The notes: generated by a model from the letters alone, not told the origin. A stretch of DNA of 64,000 nt from Rhodamnia argentea (GCF_020921035.1 NC_063160.1:15899095-15963094), one strand, 5' to 3'. Shown: positions 23,278-35,449, counted from the stretch's first letter. Made by a program: numbers and translations.

Positions 23278-23780
23278 TTGCGAAATAATATTTTCCAATT
23301 TCAAAATTTTCTGATATTTAGAGCGGAAAAAATGATTTTTCCGTTTCGAAAAAAGAAAAAGGGAATTCATTTTTCCCTCCCGACCCTAGTTGCAGAGCTT
23401 CGATGTGTTCCCCTTTCTCACTCTAGAGCTTCTTCGTCTCGTCCTCATCTGCAGAGCTGCTGCTCCTTTCCCCCACATCTCGTCCTTGTCTCTCCAACAA
23501 CTAGGGCTTCTCTGTCTCGTCCCTCGTCTCATCCAGAGCCGCTCCTCCTCCTGCTCTCCTCTGCTGCCACTTCTCTTCTCGCTTTCTAACCCGCGGAGAC
23601 GTGTTCCGATGGGCGCCAGCAAGTTTCTTGAGTGATTGCCGCAGATGCACTTGTTCTAGCCGCCCCGAGTACTGTCCTTGCTGTCTGCAACTGCAGTTGC
23701 AAGCCGGGTGAAAATATCTTCGTCATCTGGGGTGTCATTGTCTTTGGATGCTAGTGTAGTACAGGCCATGCAGAAGAATC
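23278..23780. other. CT-rich segment, no gene assigned
   Basis: Several overlapping 78-103-codon frames come from TCTC/CTCC-rich sequence (23380-23590), much like a plant 5' UTR. No initiating exon with a recognisable continuation was found. A lost or non-coding first exon is possible. Confidence 0.3.
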
Positions 23781-23879
23781 CACAATGTTGTTGACTTATT
23801 CACACTTTCTCACGACTTTATTGCATGGTGGCGGAAGAGTGAGTTCTGAAACAAAAAGTTCACGTAATTTTAAAAAAAA

Positions 23880-24200
23880 ACCAAAAAAATCATTTAAAGT
23901 ATTAAAATAATATTAAAAAATATCCATATTAGCGTCAATTGTGCCACGTAGGATAATTGACGTCTATGCTAGTGATTTCCAATCTAAATTGGTCGAATCG
24001 ACTCAATTAACATAAATGCAAAATTTTTAGGACTGAATTGGCATTATTGTAAAAGGTTTAGGACTTAATTGGCACTAATAAAAGGTTTAAGACTTAATTG
24101 GTACCAATACAAAAGGTTTAGATTGAATTGGCATAAAAAAAAGATTTATGACTAAATTGACACTAATGCAATAGGTTTATGACTCTTTTGACACTTTTTC
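23880..24200. repeat. Long inverted-repeat family, copy B (one arm with tandem units)
   Basis: One arm of the same family as 33461-34045: 'gtgccacgtaggataattga', then about five degenerate units of 'aggtttaggactgaattggc' with roughly 30-38 bp spacing (24020-24190). The opposite arm is lost or very degenerate. Confidence 0.65.
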
Positions 24201-25328
24201 CGTTGCTCAAAGTTAGCAAGATTTGGAGGTAGCTTAATTTATTGACCCATATGCCTGTCACTTCGTGGGTGATTAGATTACTCTGTTTATCTGTCCTATC
24301 TTCTATGTCTGCACACTATGTTTCACTCCTATCCATTGCATTACGGCACAAGGGATGCTCAGAATTGTTGTGCTGGCTAGGATTTTCCGTTTCGAAAAAG
24401 TTTTTCTTACGTGCTTATTGGCTGTGCAAGGCTGCTCGGTAGTGTGCATATGCAATATTCATATAAGATAGCCCGTACTTTGTCACTAAAGGAAGCTGAG
24501 TGAACTTTTTGATTCATTCTTTTTTCCCATATCTCTTCATTCTTTGTGCTTACATGTCACATAGCAATAGAGACGTCCATCCTTTTAGACCCACCCCTTC
24601 TTGTGCACTGGATGTGTGGATTTCGAACTATCGAACTATAATCTGCAATAGTTTTGCCAAGTTTTAAATTGTCCAGAAACTGTCGAGGTCGCGCTTTTGG
24701 AAGCAAAGCAGCGATCAAGACTAATTAGAGTAGAATTGGCAGTGCAAAGCTATTAACAGATGTTGGTAGAACGAAGAGGACAACTTAGCCGATGATGGTG
24801 AATACCCTTTGGCATGTTGTCTTGCTTTCGTTAATTATTGACGTGTTGTCATTTACAAAGATAAAGTGCTCCATTGCACGGCGGTTCTGAGTTTTGGACG
24901 TGACATACCATGGCTTGAGGTGTTTCTGCTGGAGATACTAGTTTGTTGTCTGAAGAGAACTCAACACTTGTACAAGCTTGAGCTTTTTAACTATCTGCTA
25001 GTGTTTTAAGTTGTAGAAGCTTGAGCTTTTTAACTTTCGGATAAATTGTTGTTTCCAGGTTCATAAGTTTCGTTCCGCCTTCGTGTGTGCTTTGCTTACA
25101 TCTTTGAACTTGACCACCCAATTTCTGAGTGCACGATGTTTCTCAAGTTTGTGAACTGATAATTCAAAGATATTCAGAAAAATGCTGCTCTAAATTGATA
25201 ATTCTTAAAAATGGCAACTAGAGCTTGTGAAACAATTTTCTCAGTTTCAAGTACGATCGTGACTTGGCAATCGCATTTCTATTAATTTGTGTTAGAAGTT
25301 AATAGTAACATGGAACTTAAAATTCATT

Positions 25329-25611
25329 TTGCAGATGGATAATGATAAGAAAATGAAAGTCGCGGTGGCGGGCGCAGCTGCAACAATTATGACAGTTATC
25401 ACACTAGTTATGTACGATTCTGATAATTCCGAGAGCGATGACGAGTGTGCTTCACTTTCAACACGACTTGGAGAGATGGCATCGGCAATCAAGTCGTGGG
25501 GTCAAAGCAGCATCGATTACTCTGAACTCTAAGACGAGGTGATGAAAGTGGATGGATACGATGAAGAAGCCCTTGGATCGGTTTTTGACTATATATGCTA
25601 TTACCGAGTCC
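25329..25611 (+). pseudogene. Remnant of a Myb/SANT-like (L10-interacting type) protein C-terminus with in-frame stop
   Basis: The frame opens with MDNDKKMKVAVAGAAATIMT at 25329 right after a TTTTGCAG acceptor-like site and stops at TAA (25530-25532). The same frame continues as DEVMKVDGYDEEALGSVFDY. Together with STRLGEMASAIKSWGQSS before the stop, this resembles the C-terminal module of plant Myb/SANT-like proteins (EMA-AL..., [ED]LYEEVMK-EGYDE-ALG-FD-L), where a Tyr codon stands at the stop position. Such proteins accompany PIF/Harbinger transposons and have domesticated relatives. The DNA-binding part is not seen upstream, so this is a truncated, stop-bearing copy. The hydrophobic N-terminus may come from another source. 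Confidence 0.5.
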
Positions 25612-25929
25612 GGAATGTTGGTTGATGTGTTCGACTCTATTGCTAATATTTTGATTGATGGAGTCTGTTTGTTGGCCGTTTATGGTCACTTGGCATGAAT
25701 GTGCGAGGAAGGACAGTTTGACGTCTAGCGGACATGTGGTGGATCTTTTGCCCATCAAAAGTTTTGCGGGAACGCAAGACATCGATATCAGCTAGAGAAA
25801 GAGAGGAATCCCTCGTGATGCTATATGCTCAATTCGGTAGGTGTGGGCGTGCAGCTCAAAGCCGAAAACTAAGCACTCGAAAGGCCTCGCTCGCTCTGTT
25901 CTCATATGTAAAAGCAGCTGCTACCTAGC

Positions 25930-26326
25930 TCCTCCTGGAAGCACCCGAGCCCCGACTGAAGAACGCCGCGGAGCCTGATCGACCACGGGAGAGTCAGGAC
26001 ATCACAATCCCCCCAACCTTCATGGACTTGGACCTGACCCTAATGGATCCGAGCACAAGCACTGAGGTCTCGGGCCTAGGTAGCTGGAGACCCTGGGCAC
26101 CTTATTCGTTTCCTCGGCAGCTCATACCCAAGTCACCGACGCCGGAATAGTGTATGTTCATTTTGGGAAAAGAAAAAAAAAACGAGGCAAATTTTCCTTA
26201 TCAAACAATGAAAAATGTCATCTGGATCTTTTTCAGGTTCTAGTCAAACACCAAAAAAATTATTGTTCTTCTAGGAAAATGACTTTCTGGAAAAGCGTTA
26301 TATCTTTTGCGAAATAAATGGGGGCA
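25930..26326. mobile_element. Tourist-like MITE, copy 4 (right end and GC-rich core)
   Basis: The right end, inverted, reads TGCCCCCATTTATTTCGCAA and is followed by TTA (26327-26329). The adjacent GC-rich core (25930-26150; 'gagcacaagcactgaggtct', 'cgggcctagg') resembles the core of copy 1. The left terminus is not recognisable, so the start is approximate. Confidence 0.55.
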
Positions 26327-26387
26327 TTAGTGGGAAATAGGAGCGAGATCATTCAATATGATTCTTCATTTATTTTAAAGACAACGA

Positions 26388-26461
26388 GCTGGAATAGCTC
26401 AGTTGGCTAGAGCGTGTGGCTGTTAACCACAAGGTCGGAGGTTCGAGCCCTCCTTCTAGCG
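26388..26461 (+). tRNA. tRNA-Asn (anticodon GTT)
   Basis: A 74-base cloverleaf with no intron. The acceptor stem GCTGGAA/TTCTAGC has one G-T pair. D arm GCTC...GAGC; anticodon stem TGTGG/CCACA with loop CTGTTAA (anticodon at 26422-26424); T arm GGAGG/CCTCC with TTCGAGC; discriminator G. A and B box sequences are intact. CAA lies just upstream (26382-26384), as is common before plant tRNA genes, and a T7 run at 26471-26477 can end RNA polymerase III transcription. Confidence 0.97.
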
Positions 26462-26470
26462 GGTTATCTA

Positions 26471-26477
26471 TTTTTTT
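26471..26477 (+). terminator. Pol III T-run terminator of tRNA-Asn
   Basis: Seven T residues, 10 bases after the tRNA 3' end. Confidence 0.75.
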
Positions 26478-26879
26478 ACCTGCTTTCCTTCTTTTCAATT
26501 ACTTTTTTGCCCTTCGTTTCGAACCATTTCTAAAATTCTCAATTAGTAAATCTCATTAAACCCCCTCCCCCACCTGGATTTATTCATTCCGGGGTATTTT
26601 TTAATCCCTCAATCTCTTGCGACATTAATCATAATTAACACTCGAATCATCAAGGATTAAAAAAAAAGTAATTAAATAAAAAGGAAAAGAGAGACATGGC
26701 ATGATCTGAGAAATCACAGCCTTAGATAGATGCCGAGGAATATTGCTACGGCTTGACTTTGATTAAGTTAGCAAAACATGTCAATTCCTTTCCCCAACAA
26801 TCAAATTGTGAAGAAACTTCGAGCCCAAAAGTGATCGAACTTATACATTTGACCGAGGAAAGTTACGATGGGTGAGGAA

Positions 26880-27078
26880 ACTTATTCGCGGTAAAAAATA
26901 AAATAAATGATTTGAAAAAAAATATAAAATTTCGTTGTCTTTAAAATAAATATTTAAATAGAAATTGTTGTCGACGATAAAAATATCTTCCATTGACTAA
27001 TTATTTCAACCAACCGTTTTCGGGAAGATATTTTTCAAGTTATTCATTTTTTCGCGAAATGGACGGAACCTAAGCTGC
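26880..27078. mobile_element. Tourist-like MITE, degenerate copy 5
   Basis: The right end, inverted, reads GGTTCCGTCCATTTCGCGAA and is followed by TAA. The left end ('attcgcggtaaaaaataaaa') is only loosely similar. This is a short copy without GC core. Confidence 0.5.
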
Positions 27079-27089
27079 AAAACTTTACC

Positions 27090-27560
27090 GAGCATCAACT
27101 CGACCGATTGGGAGCTCCACAGCATAAATGTCGAAATACACAAATCGCGTGCGAAGACACGGGGTGCGAATTATAACCATTATAGTTCTCTATTTTTTTT
27201 CTGTTTTCCGAAACAGGCTTGGAACAGAAATTCGTTTGGTAAGAAAAAGAAATTCATCGGGACAAATTTTTAGCACAAAAGTAGGTTTTGAATAGAAACC
27301 AGCGATAGAAATTTTCAACTTTTTTGTTTTCGGAACGACAAGAGGAATAAAAATTCTTGTCATCCGTCTGTCATGTTCACGTTGTTGGTCGCGGTTCGCT
27401 GTCCGTCGACGGCGGTCGCTGCCCAAGTAAAAACTTTTTTGTATTATTATCAAACCAAAGAATGGAAAATTCGGCGTCCACGTTTCTTTGCTCAAATGAT
27501 AGTTTAGTCGTACATAACACATATTACTTTCAGACGTTACGGATTCTGCGCTTCTTTTGA
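27090..27560. other. Upstream region with possible MITE fragment
   Basis: 'ttttctgttttccgaaacag' at about 27198 and 'ggaacagaaattcgtttggt' resemble the end of another common plant MITE family. No matching opposite end was found. The adjacent 27545-27833 is the CT-rich leader of the hydrolase gene. Confidence 0.3.
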
Positions 27561-27833
27561 ATTGGCTATGCCGCTATGCTGCACCTTCGCAATGAGCCCG
27601 GCCACCCCTTTGTCTCGACTCGCACACCCATCGTCCTCTCCTCTCTCTCTCTTGCATTTGTTGCACAACTCCGGAACTCCCCACCTCGAACGACCCACTC
27701 GCTCGCACACGCACGTACCCCATTCGCGCTCGTCTTCTCCTCCTCTTCTTCTGCTTCTTCTTCTTCGTCGCGATTTCTGGGTCGCGGAGGAAGGCCGACG
27801 AGCCGATATCGTCGTTGTGCCGAGAACCGAGGA

Positions 27834-30800
27834 ATGGCTCTCAGGTGGGGTTGCCCACAAGCGGAGGGACGCGGGACGGCGGCGAAATGCGGGAGGCCGA
27901 GCCGTTTCGGCGCCTCTCTTGCACGGGCGGGCGGTGGGTTTCCGTCGTTTCTACCCAAGGAGGTGGAGAAGATCAAGGATCCTTTCGCTCGACGCTTGGC
28001 TCGGAGAATCGAGAGGGTCCCAGTTCCAGTGCAGGTACCTTCACTGTGCTTCCCCTCTCTGCATGCGTTTTCGTCTCGTTGCCCGAGCTTTGGCTTTGCG
28101 CCTTGCCTGAAAAGGATAACAGAGGTTCATTTCGTGCACTTGTAGCGATTGCTTTTGTTGAAAAGTTAGTGTCAATGCTTTTGAAGGTGGGCATTTCTGC
28201 TTGTGAATCTGTTGTTCTGGGTGTACTGTGTGGGCTATGCGCGTATTGGCCTTGCATTGCACTGATCAGGTTGGCCCAGTGAAAGGACCCACTGGTGGAA
28301 ATGAACAAACTTCACTTCACTACGTAGCTTTAATCTGGTCCCTGTGAGAAAGCTCCCTCTTTTCAACCCCTATTTGGCGACACATTAAAGAATTGGTTAA
28401 ATAGACATCAAGTGGGTGGGGAGAAGTCATGGTAGTAGCATGGGAAGGGGTGCTAGATTGCAGTAAAAACTTTCTTCTTGTCATGCGATATTGAGCAGAT
28501 GAGTTACAGCCTGTCGACACTGTATGTGGGCATTTGGACTTATGCAAGTTTTCCGCCTTTTTTTTCTTTTTAATTTCCGGAACATACATCATGTGGACGA
28601 AATATAGACAGAAAATGTCCCTATTGGTGGAGTGTTGAGTGACGGCCTAATTACTTTGCGCGGTCCTTTTTAATCCACGCTTTAGACTTCTCAAAAGTAG
28701 GAGGCAACCACCCCAAGGTTCTTTATTTTCCAACGCTATACACTTGTTCAAACTGAATTTAACACGAACAGGATATAGAAAAGATGATAAAGTGAAATTG
28801 TCAGCTCAATTTCAGTGATGGGGGCAATATCAATTTTGTTTTTGCAGTTTCGCAAACTGTAATTTGGCTAAGATTTTGGGTGGTCTCTGCGATTCAAACA
28901 AATCCTTCTCAGAGGCTTATATTAGAGAAGTTTATGGCCAAGAGGGTAATTGCATAAACCAACCGCTAGGATGTTTTATGAACTTTTTCACTGGGGCCCT
29001 TTGCTCGTTTGACAGGACAAATTTTTCACTGAAATGCCTGAGGTCAAAAGCTGCTGTATGATAGACTTATCATTTTAATGTTTATTACACTTTCAGATTG
29101 AATTGACTGATGGTTGGGTAATGAGCAGTTGCGTGAAACCATCAATAAGAAGTAAGAACAATCCGGTGGTCCTGCTACACTGCTTCGACAGGTTCATTCG
29201 TTAATAGCAATCTTATCATATTAGCAGAACATTTTTACCAATTGCTAATATATGTCTGCCCTATTTTGTGACTTCAGTTCTTGTTTAGAGTGGAGATGTG
29301 CATATCCTTTGCTTGAGGAGGCTGGTTTGGAAGTATGGGCTGTTGATGTCCTCGGATGGGGATTCTCTGACTTAGGTTGATCAATCTGCTTGACTTTGTT
29401 CTTAGCTGGTTATTAACATCAGCTGACTGTACTTTTGATTGGATCCTCGATGATGTGATTTTTATCTATCAATTTATGTGTGTTAGAGAAGCGTCCTCCA
29501 TGTGGTGTCTCATCCAAGCGACATCACCTCTATCAGGTGATTCCTGGGCTCTTGGTTACTTAGATTTGGGAAATGTTCTACTCCTCGTTTTGCTTTAGGA
29601 TCCGAAGACCATGTTGCACTCAATCTTCTTTCTTGTTCTGATGTTGCTACGACCAACTTCTTAAAGCTCGGCAACTAAATTAAGATTCTGTCTTCTGCAT
29701 TTTTAGTTGTGGAAGTCCCATATAAGAAAGCCAATGGTGTTAGTTGGACCAAGTCTGGGAGCTGCAGCTGCAATCGACTTTGCTGTCAATCACTCAGAAG
29801 CTGTGAGTAGATTCTTCCATGTTATTCCTGTTATTGAGCTTTGGGACAAGGTGGATACATCTTACCTGGAATAATATGGTACATAAATCCAACCATGTCG
29901 AGGTTATTGAAACGCATGCATGAGATTGGTGTTGAGCTCAATTGAGTTTTTCGTCTTTTTTCACTTTTGCGTTCAACTGTATCAAATCATCAATTTAAAT
30001 CTGCCAATGACATCCTGCAAGGTTTGACGAGGTTGGACTATGTAAAAACTAAAAAGCTTTTCTTGTCCTTCATTGTTTGACCTTTTCAATCGTAATAAAT
30101 GATCATGGACCACATTCAAGCCTGAGTTTTTACGTACAGTCCACCTTAGTTGATTTTTTTCCCTCCTTTCATGGTTATTGTCCTCCGGTTTTCATTCTTA
30201 TGCACTTTTTGGCTTGACAGGTTGAGAAGCTGGTCTTGATCAATGGGTGTGTTTATGAGGAAGGCATAGGTCATCTAGCAAAATTACCCAAGTCGATCGC
30301 CTATGCTGGGGTGGGTTCTGAAATTGAATGTTGTTGGATGTATGTGTCGGACCGGATATATAGATTGCCGTTCAGTGCATTGAGCACCAAATACTTTCCA
30401 TGAATTAGCACTTTCTCTATTTTCCTTTCGTTTCAAGTAGCTTGCAGTGATTTCACATGGCATATGCATTGAGCTTGATCAGTTGCTTTGTGATGGATTA
30501 ACGGCCAATAACGAAACGACTACCTGACTGAATCTTACTCAGCCAAAAGATAGAGGTAAGAAGAGGAGGACCTGATGTTCAATTTCTATCTCCTAAGGAT
30601 GGTGGCTCCAAATACCATAATCTTAAAAACTCATATTGCTGATGCAATCGTCAAGAAACCGCTGTGCCTTGCATCTTAGACAAGAAAGTATTTTAAACGC
30701 TTAAAAGCTCACCACATTCTCATGCTCTTAAAGCAAGATTGGATGATTGCAAGAACAGAATTAAGAATTTCGAATTATACCGAGGAAAGGACAACGGAAA

Positions 30801-32721
30801 GTGAGGAAAAAAAAAAAGAGGAAGAAAAAAGAGAAGAATACAAAAGAGAAGAGAAAGAACGAATAGAAATAACGGAAGCCTGGGATAGCATTTTCTTCTG
30901 ATACCATTATTCCTCAGTGCATATCCTCCTCCACTTTTGTAGACTAAGTCAACTTAATGGTCTTATTTTTCTTATTCTCCGAGCACTGATGGAGCAAATG
31001 TTATGACGGCAGATGCTTCTCTAGAATGAGCCCATTGCTGCTGCAATCCATGAATGCAGTTTGTTTTAGTTCTTTGACTTTCCATCTAGTTGGTCCCTCC
31101 TGAACTTACCGTTGTCTGTTATATATCAGGTTTCTTTGCTGAAGAGCACTCCACTGCGGCTTTGTGCCAATATGCTGGCCTTCTACGGAATCTCATTGGC
31201 TACATGTTGCGATTGGACCAATGTAAAGTTCTGTACTCTTACTTGGTTAAGTTTCCTTGGCCCCATAGTTAAGCGTTATGTCATCAACCATAAAAGACAT
31301 AGGCCTATAGTTGGAGCCATCTAAGCTTGTCTGTGTCCTTGTGTTGCAATCTAGGTTGGGCGCTTACATTGTCTATTGCCATGGTGGAAAGATGCAAGCG
31401 TTAGTTTTATGAGGAGTGGGGGTTATAATGTCCTTGACCAAATAAAAGAGGTACAGCAATTTTGATGTTTCTGCTTTACATCTGCCTGATAAACAGACGT
31501 TCTATAACGTCTGTTGAAGCATGCCGTCAAATAGGACAATGATTGGTTTTATTAGTGTGCTTTTTTTTAATTATTTTCTTATGCTAATTCAACTGCAATT
31601 ATATAGTTTAGATGGCTTTTACATTTGTAGCGATGATTCGGCAAAACAATTGAAATTTTGCATGCTGACCCCTTTTTGTAATTGCACTGCGAGTAATTAA
31701 TTGAGGATCCTGTTATCTTTAGCTCTCTAGGTGACCTCTGTAACGAAGAACCGTCAGATGCTAAATGTTTCTTTATGATATATTAGCGGCACAACAGTGG
31801 GAACATCCATCAGGGTGTCCTACCATGGAGCGGCAGTCAAGTGTGATAATAAAGGACGTCTTGTCCTACAAGCTACAGTAATTGATTGAAATTTCCAGAC
31901 ACTAGATGGAAATTTTGCTTTTCCATTAGTTTTATAACTGACTAAGCTCTGGCATAAATTGTCGATGCCCTTACCATACTAATTCAAGGCTGCACTAGAC
32001 CAGAGTTGCTAACAATTGAATCTATTTTAAGGACTAACATGCATCTGCCGATAGTGCTCATCTGATTTGTTCCCAGCATTTTGAGGAACTTGATGGTTGA
32101 TATCTCTCCTCTTTTGTAACGTATCTTGCAAGATGGTTATAAATTTTAAGTCTCGTTGGAGTCAGGATTGAGAGAAGGAATCTGAATAACCCATTCCCAT
32201 GGGTGCGCCTCTGACTTGACAATATCATACTTATGCAGGTAAAGCAGAAAGTGCTCATTGTCTATGGCGAGCATGACAGGATAGTCACCAAGAAGCTCCA
32301 AGTGGTTAGTTCAGCTTGGACTTATAGTCGCCCACAAAGCCATAATGATTTGGTGTAGAATGAGATACTTGTCAAAAATGATTTTGAAGCTGGGACTTGT
32401 TTTGCTCCTGTGGCTTAGTTTTCTAGCTGTTTTTCCTTTCTCAGCATTCCTTAGCGCAGCTGATCCCTTCAGTTCCGTATTAGTTTATTCTGCTCTCTTT
32501 CTGTTTTGTCTTTCTTCTCCTCCTTTTAGAAGAATTTCGTTTTCCCGCACTTCGAATTTCTTACTGCCCTAACAAAAATGCTGGACATGCAGAGGCTCCA
32601 CTGTGAACTGCCAAGTGCAATCATACGGCAAGTGCCGGAGTGCGGTCATTTACTTCATGTCGAGAAGCCCAATGCCATTGCGAATTTGATTGTGGATTTC
32701 GTCCTAGGCGGTAACTGCTGA
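27834..32721 (+). CDS. Alpha/beta hydrolase, plastid-type, 337 aa (At1g13820-like)
   Basis: Ten exons: 27834-28034, 29097-29191, 29278-29375, 29487-29536, 29707-29802, 30221-30310, 31130-31222, 31355-31450, 32239-32304 and 32593-32721 (1014 bases). All borders are GT-AG with matching phases. The start MALRWGCPQ was chosen because a basic, Ala/Gly-rich transit-like N-terminus precedes the conserved [21 protein letters not shown]. Hydrolase features: LLHCFDSS near His95 (oxyanion region), nucleophile elbow GPSLG with Ser164, acid Asp286 in YGEHDRIV, His314 in PECGHLLH. The triad looks complete. From memory the sequence follows Arabidopsis At1g13820 (about 339 aa), whose substrate is unknown to me. 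An upstream in-frame extension to 27576 exists but is low-complexity. Introns are long (intron 1 is 1.06 kb) and free of clear insertions. Confidence 0.92.
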
Positions 32722-33460
32722 AGAAGTTCATGTAGCGGGTCTTCCCTGTTTTCCTTTTTCAATGACTGCTTAAAAACTATATATAAACAGGTCTTTAATG
32801 CAGACATGGACAAGGTAGATTTTTTCTCTGGCCTCCTTAAGGATATCTATTTGGTTGTGCTTTCGAGTTCTATACAATGATGTATATAAGGGAAAAAGAA
32901 AAAGGATGCTTTTGACTCTTGTAAGCTCTTGGCGCTTTACGCTGCTTCTGTTAGTCCTTTGACAGCGTTCGCGAGTTTAGGGTTAGGGCTTTTCGCCCGT
33001 AGTTAGAGTTGTGATTAGAAGATTAGAAAAGCGCGGTGTTCACCGAATGTGCGCGCGCCTAACGTTTTAGTTTGCATACTTGCTGCAAAGCCATCCATCA
33101 TCCTTTTTTGGACCATGATCAAAGCTAAAATGACCTGAACTTACTGGGTTTCAGTGGACACATTGAACCGCCCTTGAGCACTGCACAGCCTTGTGACATG
33201 CATATGGGTCGGACACCAACCACCCTGGCTACGGCTGCCGGCGGTGTATGGCATTCGGGCATTCAGCTAATGACATGATAAAGACAACCCGAACCGTCCA
33301 TTCAAAAGACATGGTGCCATCTTTCAACTAGGTTGGACTAGTTTCGACTTTCCTTCCGAGTCTTCGATTTGGACTATCAATCACTTTTCGTAACAAGAGA
33401 AAAATCCACATGTAACATATTTATCTCAGAAGCGTTTTTACAAAGGCTCCGTTGGACTTG
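32722..33460. other. Hydrolase 3' UTR and spacer
   Basis: The 3' UTR probably extends to about 32910 (TGTATATAAGGG region). Between 32920 and 33460 nothing is recognised. Confidence 0.4.
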
Positions 33461-34045
33461 GAGAAAAGTGTCCAAAAAGTTATAAATCTTTCGTGTTTGT
33501 GCCAATTCAGTCCTAAATTTTTTGAACTTATGCCACTCGAGTCTTTTCGGCCAATTTTAATTGAAAATTGCTAACACGGACGTCGGTTGTCCTATGTGGC
33601 AGTGGACTTTTTTAAATATTTTTCTTTTATAATAATTTTTTTTGGTTTTTTTCCTTTTATTTTCTATACTTTATATTTTGTTTTGGGACATAGGGCCGGT
33701 GACCATCGCCAAGACCGGCCAAGGGCACCGCGGCCCTCGCCTAGTGACGTCGAGGATCGATGGCCCTCTGTCAAAAAACAAAACAAAGTGAAAAAATAGA
33801 AAAAAAATTACTAATTATGCCATGTAGGACGACCGATGTCCACATCATCGATTTTCAACTAAAATGATTGAATGGACTCAATTGGCATAAATGCAAAAGG
33901 TTTGGGACCGAATTAGCACAATTGAAAGGTTTATGACTAAATTGGCACCAATACAAAAGATTTAAGACTAAATTGGTATAATTGATATGTTTAGTATTGA
34001 ATTGGTATTAATGCAAAAGATTTTGGACTTTTTGAACACTTTTCT
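33461..34045. mobile_element. Long inverted-repeat family, copy C (most complete)
   Basis: Left arm 'agaaaagtgtccaaaaagtt' ... 'gccaattcagtcctaaattt' ... 'gtcggttgtcctatgtggc' is mirrored by the right arm 'gtaggacgaccgatgtccac' ... 'ggactttttgaacacttttc'. The right arm carries about four degenerate repeats of the 'aaggtttgggaccgaattag' unit (33895-34030). The centre is a T-rich tract (33600-33690) plus a CG-rich core (33695-33770). A near-duplication gGACTTGg / aGACTTGt flanks the element, suggesting a target duplication of about 9 bp, MULE-like. The frame at 33587 is not a gene. Confidence 0.72.
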
Positions 34046-34712
34046 CGCTAGACTTGTGTGATATTTTATGGGATCACTTCAATTATTCTAAAAACTTAAG
34101 CGGATAAATAAATAGCCTATTTAATTGTCGATTATTGTCCGTACATTTAAGTACTTTTCTTAGTCTCTCCACTCATCTCGCTTCCGATCAGGATTTTTCC
34201 CCCTCCTAAATCCTTGCTTTAAGTACCATTTGTTCAAGTGGGTTTAGTGATGCAGATTAGCATAGCAAAATTTACTACAAATGCTAGCGATTTATTAAAA
34301 AACTTTATCATTTTATTGTTGTTCTTATAAAGTTATTGGATGGCGTTTAATTATCTTTCATTGGTATAATAATTTTCATTGATATCTGTATTTGTAATTT
34401 TCTACATTCATTCAAGTTTGAAGGAATATAAAAGTGGTACCACTTCTCGATCTACAGATAGCTTTCTTTTGCGAAAGTTGATAAAGTTATGATTTTTTTT
34501 TTAAAAAGAAATTAGGTAGTTTTCTGTATATCCTATTTAGCCTAATAACTTGCAATTACGTAGTTCATGAATTTATTGAGTTTCCACCACTGATTTGCTT
34601 ATTCTAATCCGCCCAACTCATCGCTCGACACAAGTCGTGAGCACGCTTGATATAAAACTATAATTACAATCATAGAATCATCTACATTTCTAAGATCGAC
34701 TTTCACTGCTAA

Positions 34713-35443
34713 AAGCTCCGTTTGTTTCGTGGAAAACAGCTTTCGGGAAAATGTCTGTCGCAATTTTTTGTCGTTTGGTTCACGAAAAATAAGCTAATCA
34801 AGGAAAATATTTTTCACATGAGAAAAAAGCTCCTTCAAAAGTGAGAAAAATGATTTCCTCACATTCCTTTTCTTTATAATTATTATTTTTTACTTTCTAT
34901 TCATTATTTATTTATTTTTTTAAAAGTTCGAAATTTTTTTTTATATTTTTTATATTTTCTCTTTTTTTAATTTTTTTTTCTATTCCTTTTTTTTTTTTTT
35001 TTTTCTTTTCCCTTCTTCTTCGGCTGATCGCCAGCCACGGCACGGCCGGTGACTAGCCACCAGCAAATGGACCCGGCAAGGCGAGCCTCACGGCCTTGCT
35101 AATGGGGAGCTCGAGACGCAAATCCCGCAAGGCGAGCCTCGACCTAGCCGGATCAGGTGAGTACATCGAGTCCGAGTCTCTTTTACAAGTGAAAATCATC
35201 GTGCTCGTCTATCCAAGGAAGTTAATTTCTGTTTAGACATAAGTTATGTTAATTTTCTCATATCCTGATTGGTTATTTTACTGATGCTAATAAAGTACCG
35301 TAGCAAGATAGTGAATATTAAGCACACCTCCGTTCTTCATGCGTGTCCTATCGGCTATACCTAAAAACTACGAAAAAAAAATTATTAAAATGCACGCATG
35401 GCGGATAATAATTTTCCATACCGGAAAATTTTTTTCGGAGCCC
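34713..35443. mobile_element. Tourist-like MITE, copy 6
   Basis: Left end AAGCTCCGTTTGTTTCGTGG; right end inverted GGGCTCCGAAAAAAATTTTC. TAA flanks at 34710-34712 and 35444-35446. The internal T-rich tract (about 34880-35015) runs into a CG-rich core (35020-35160) with GGCGAGCCTCGACCTAGCCG, closely matching the core of copy 2. Confidence 0.8.
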
Positions 35444-35449
35444 TAATCT

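Noticed and set aside
27562-28110. 182-codon frame at the start of the hydrolase gene
   Set aside because: Wrong frame; the frame with [17 protein letters not shown] joins exon 2 in phase.
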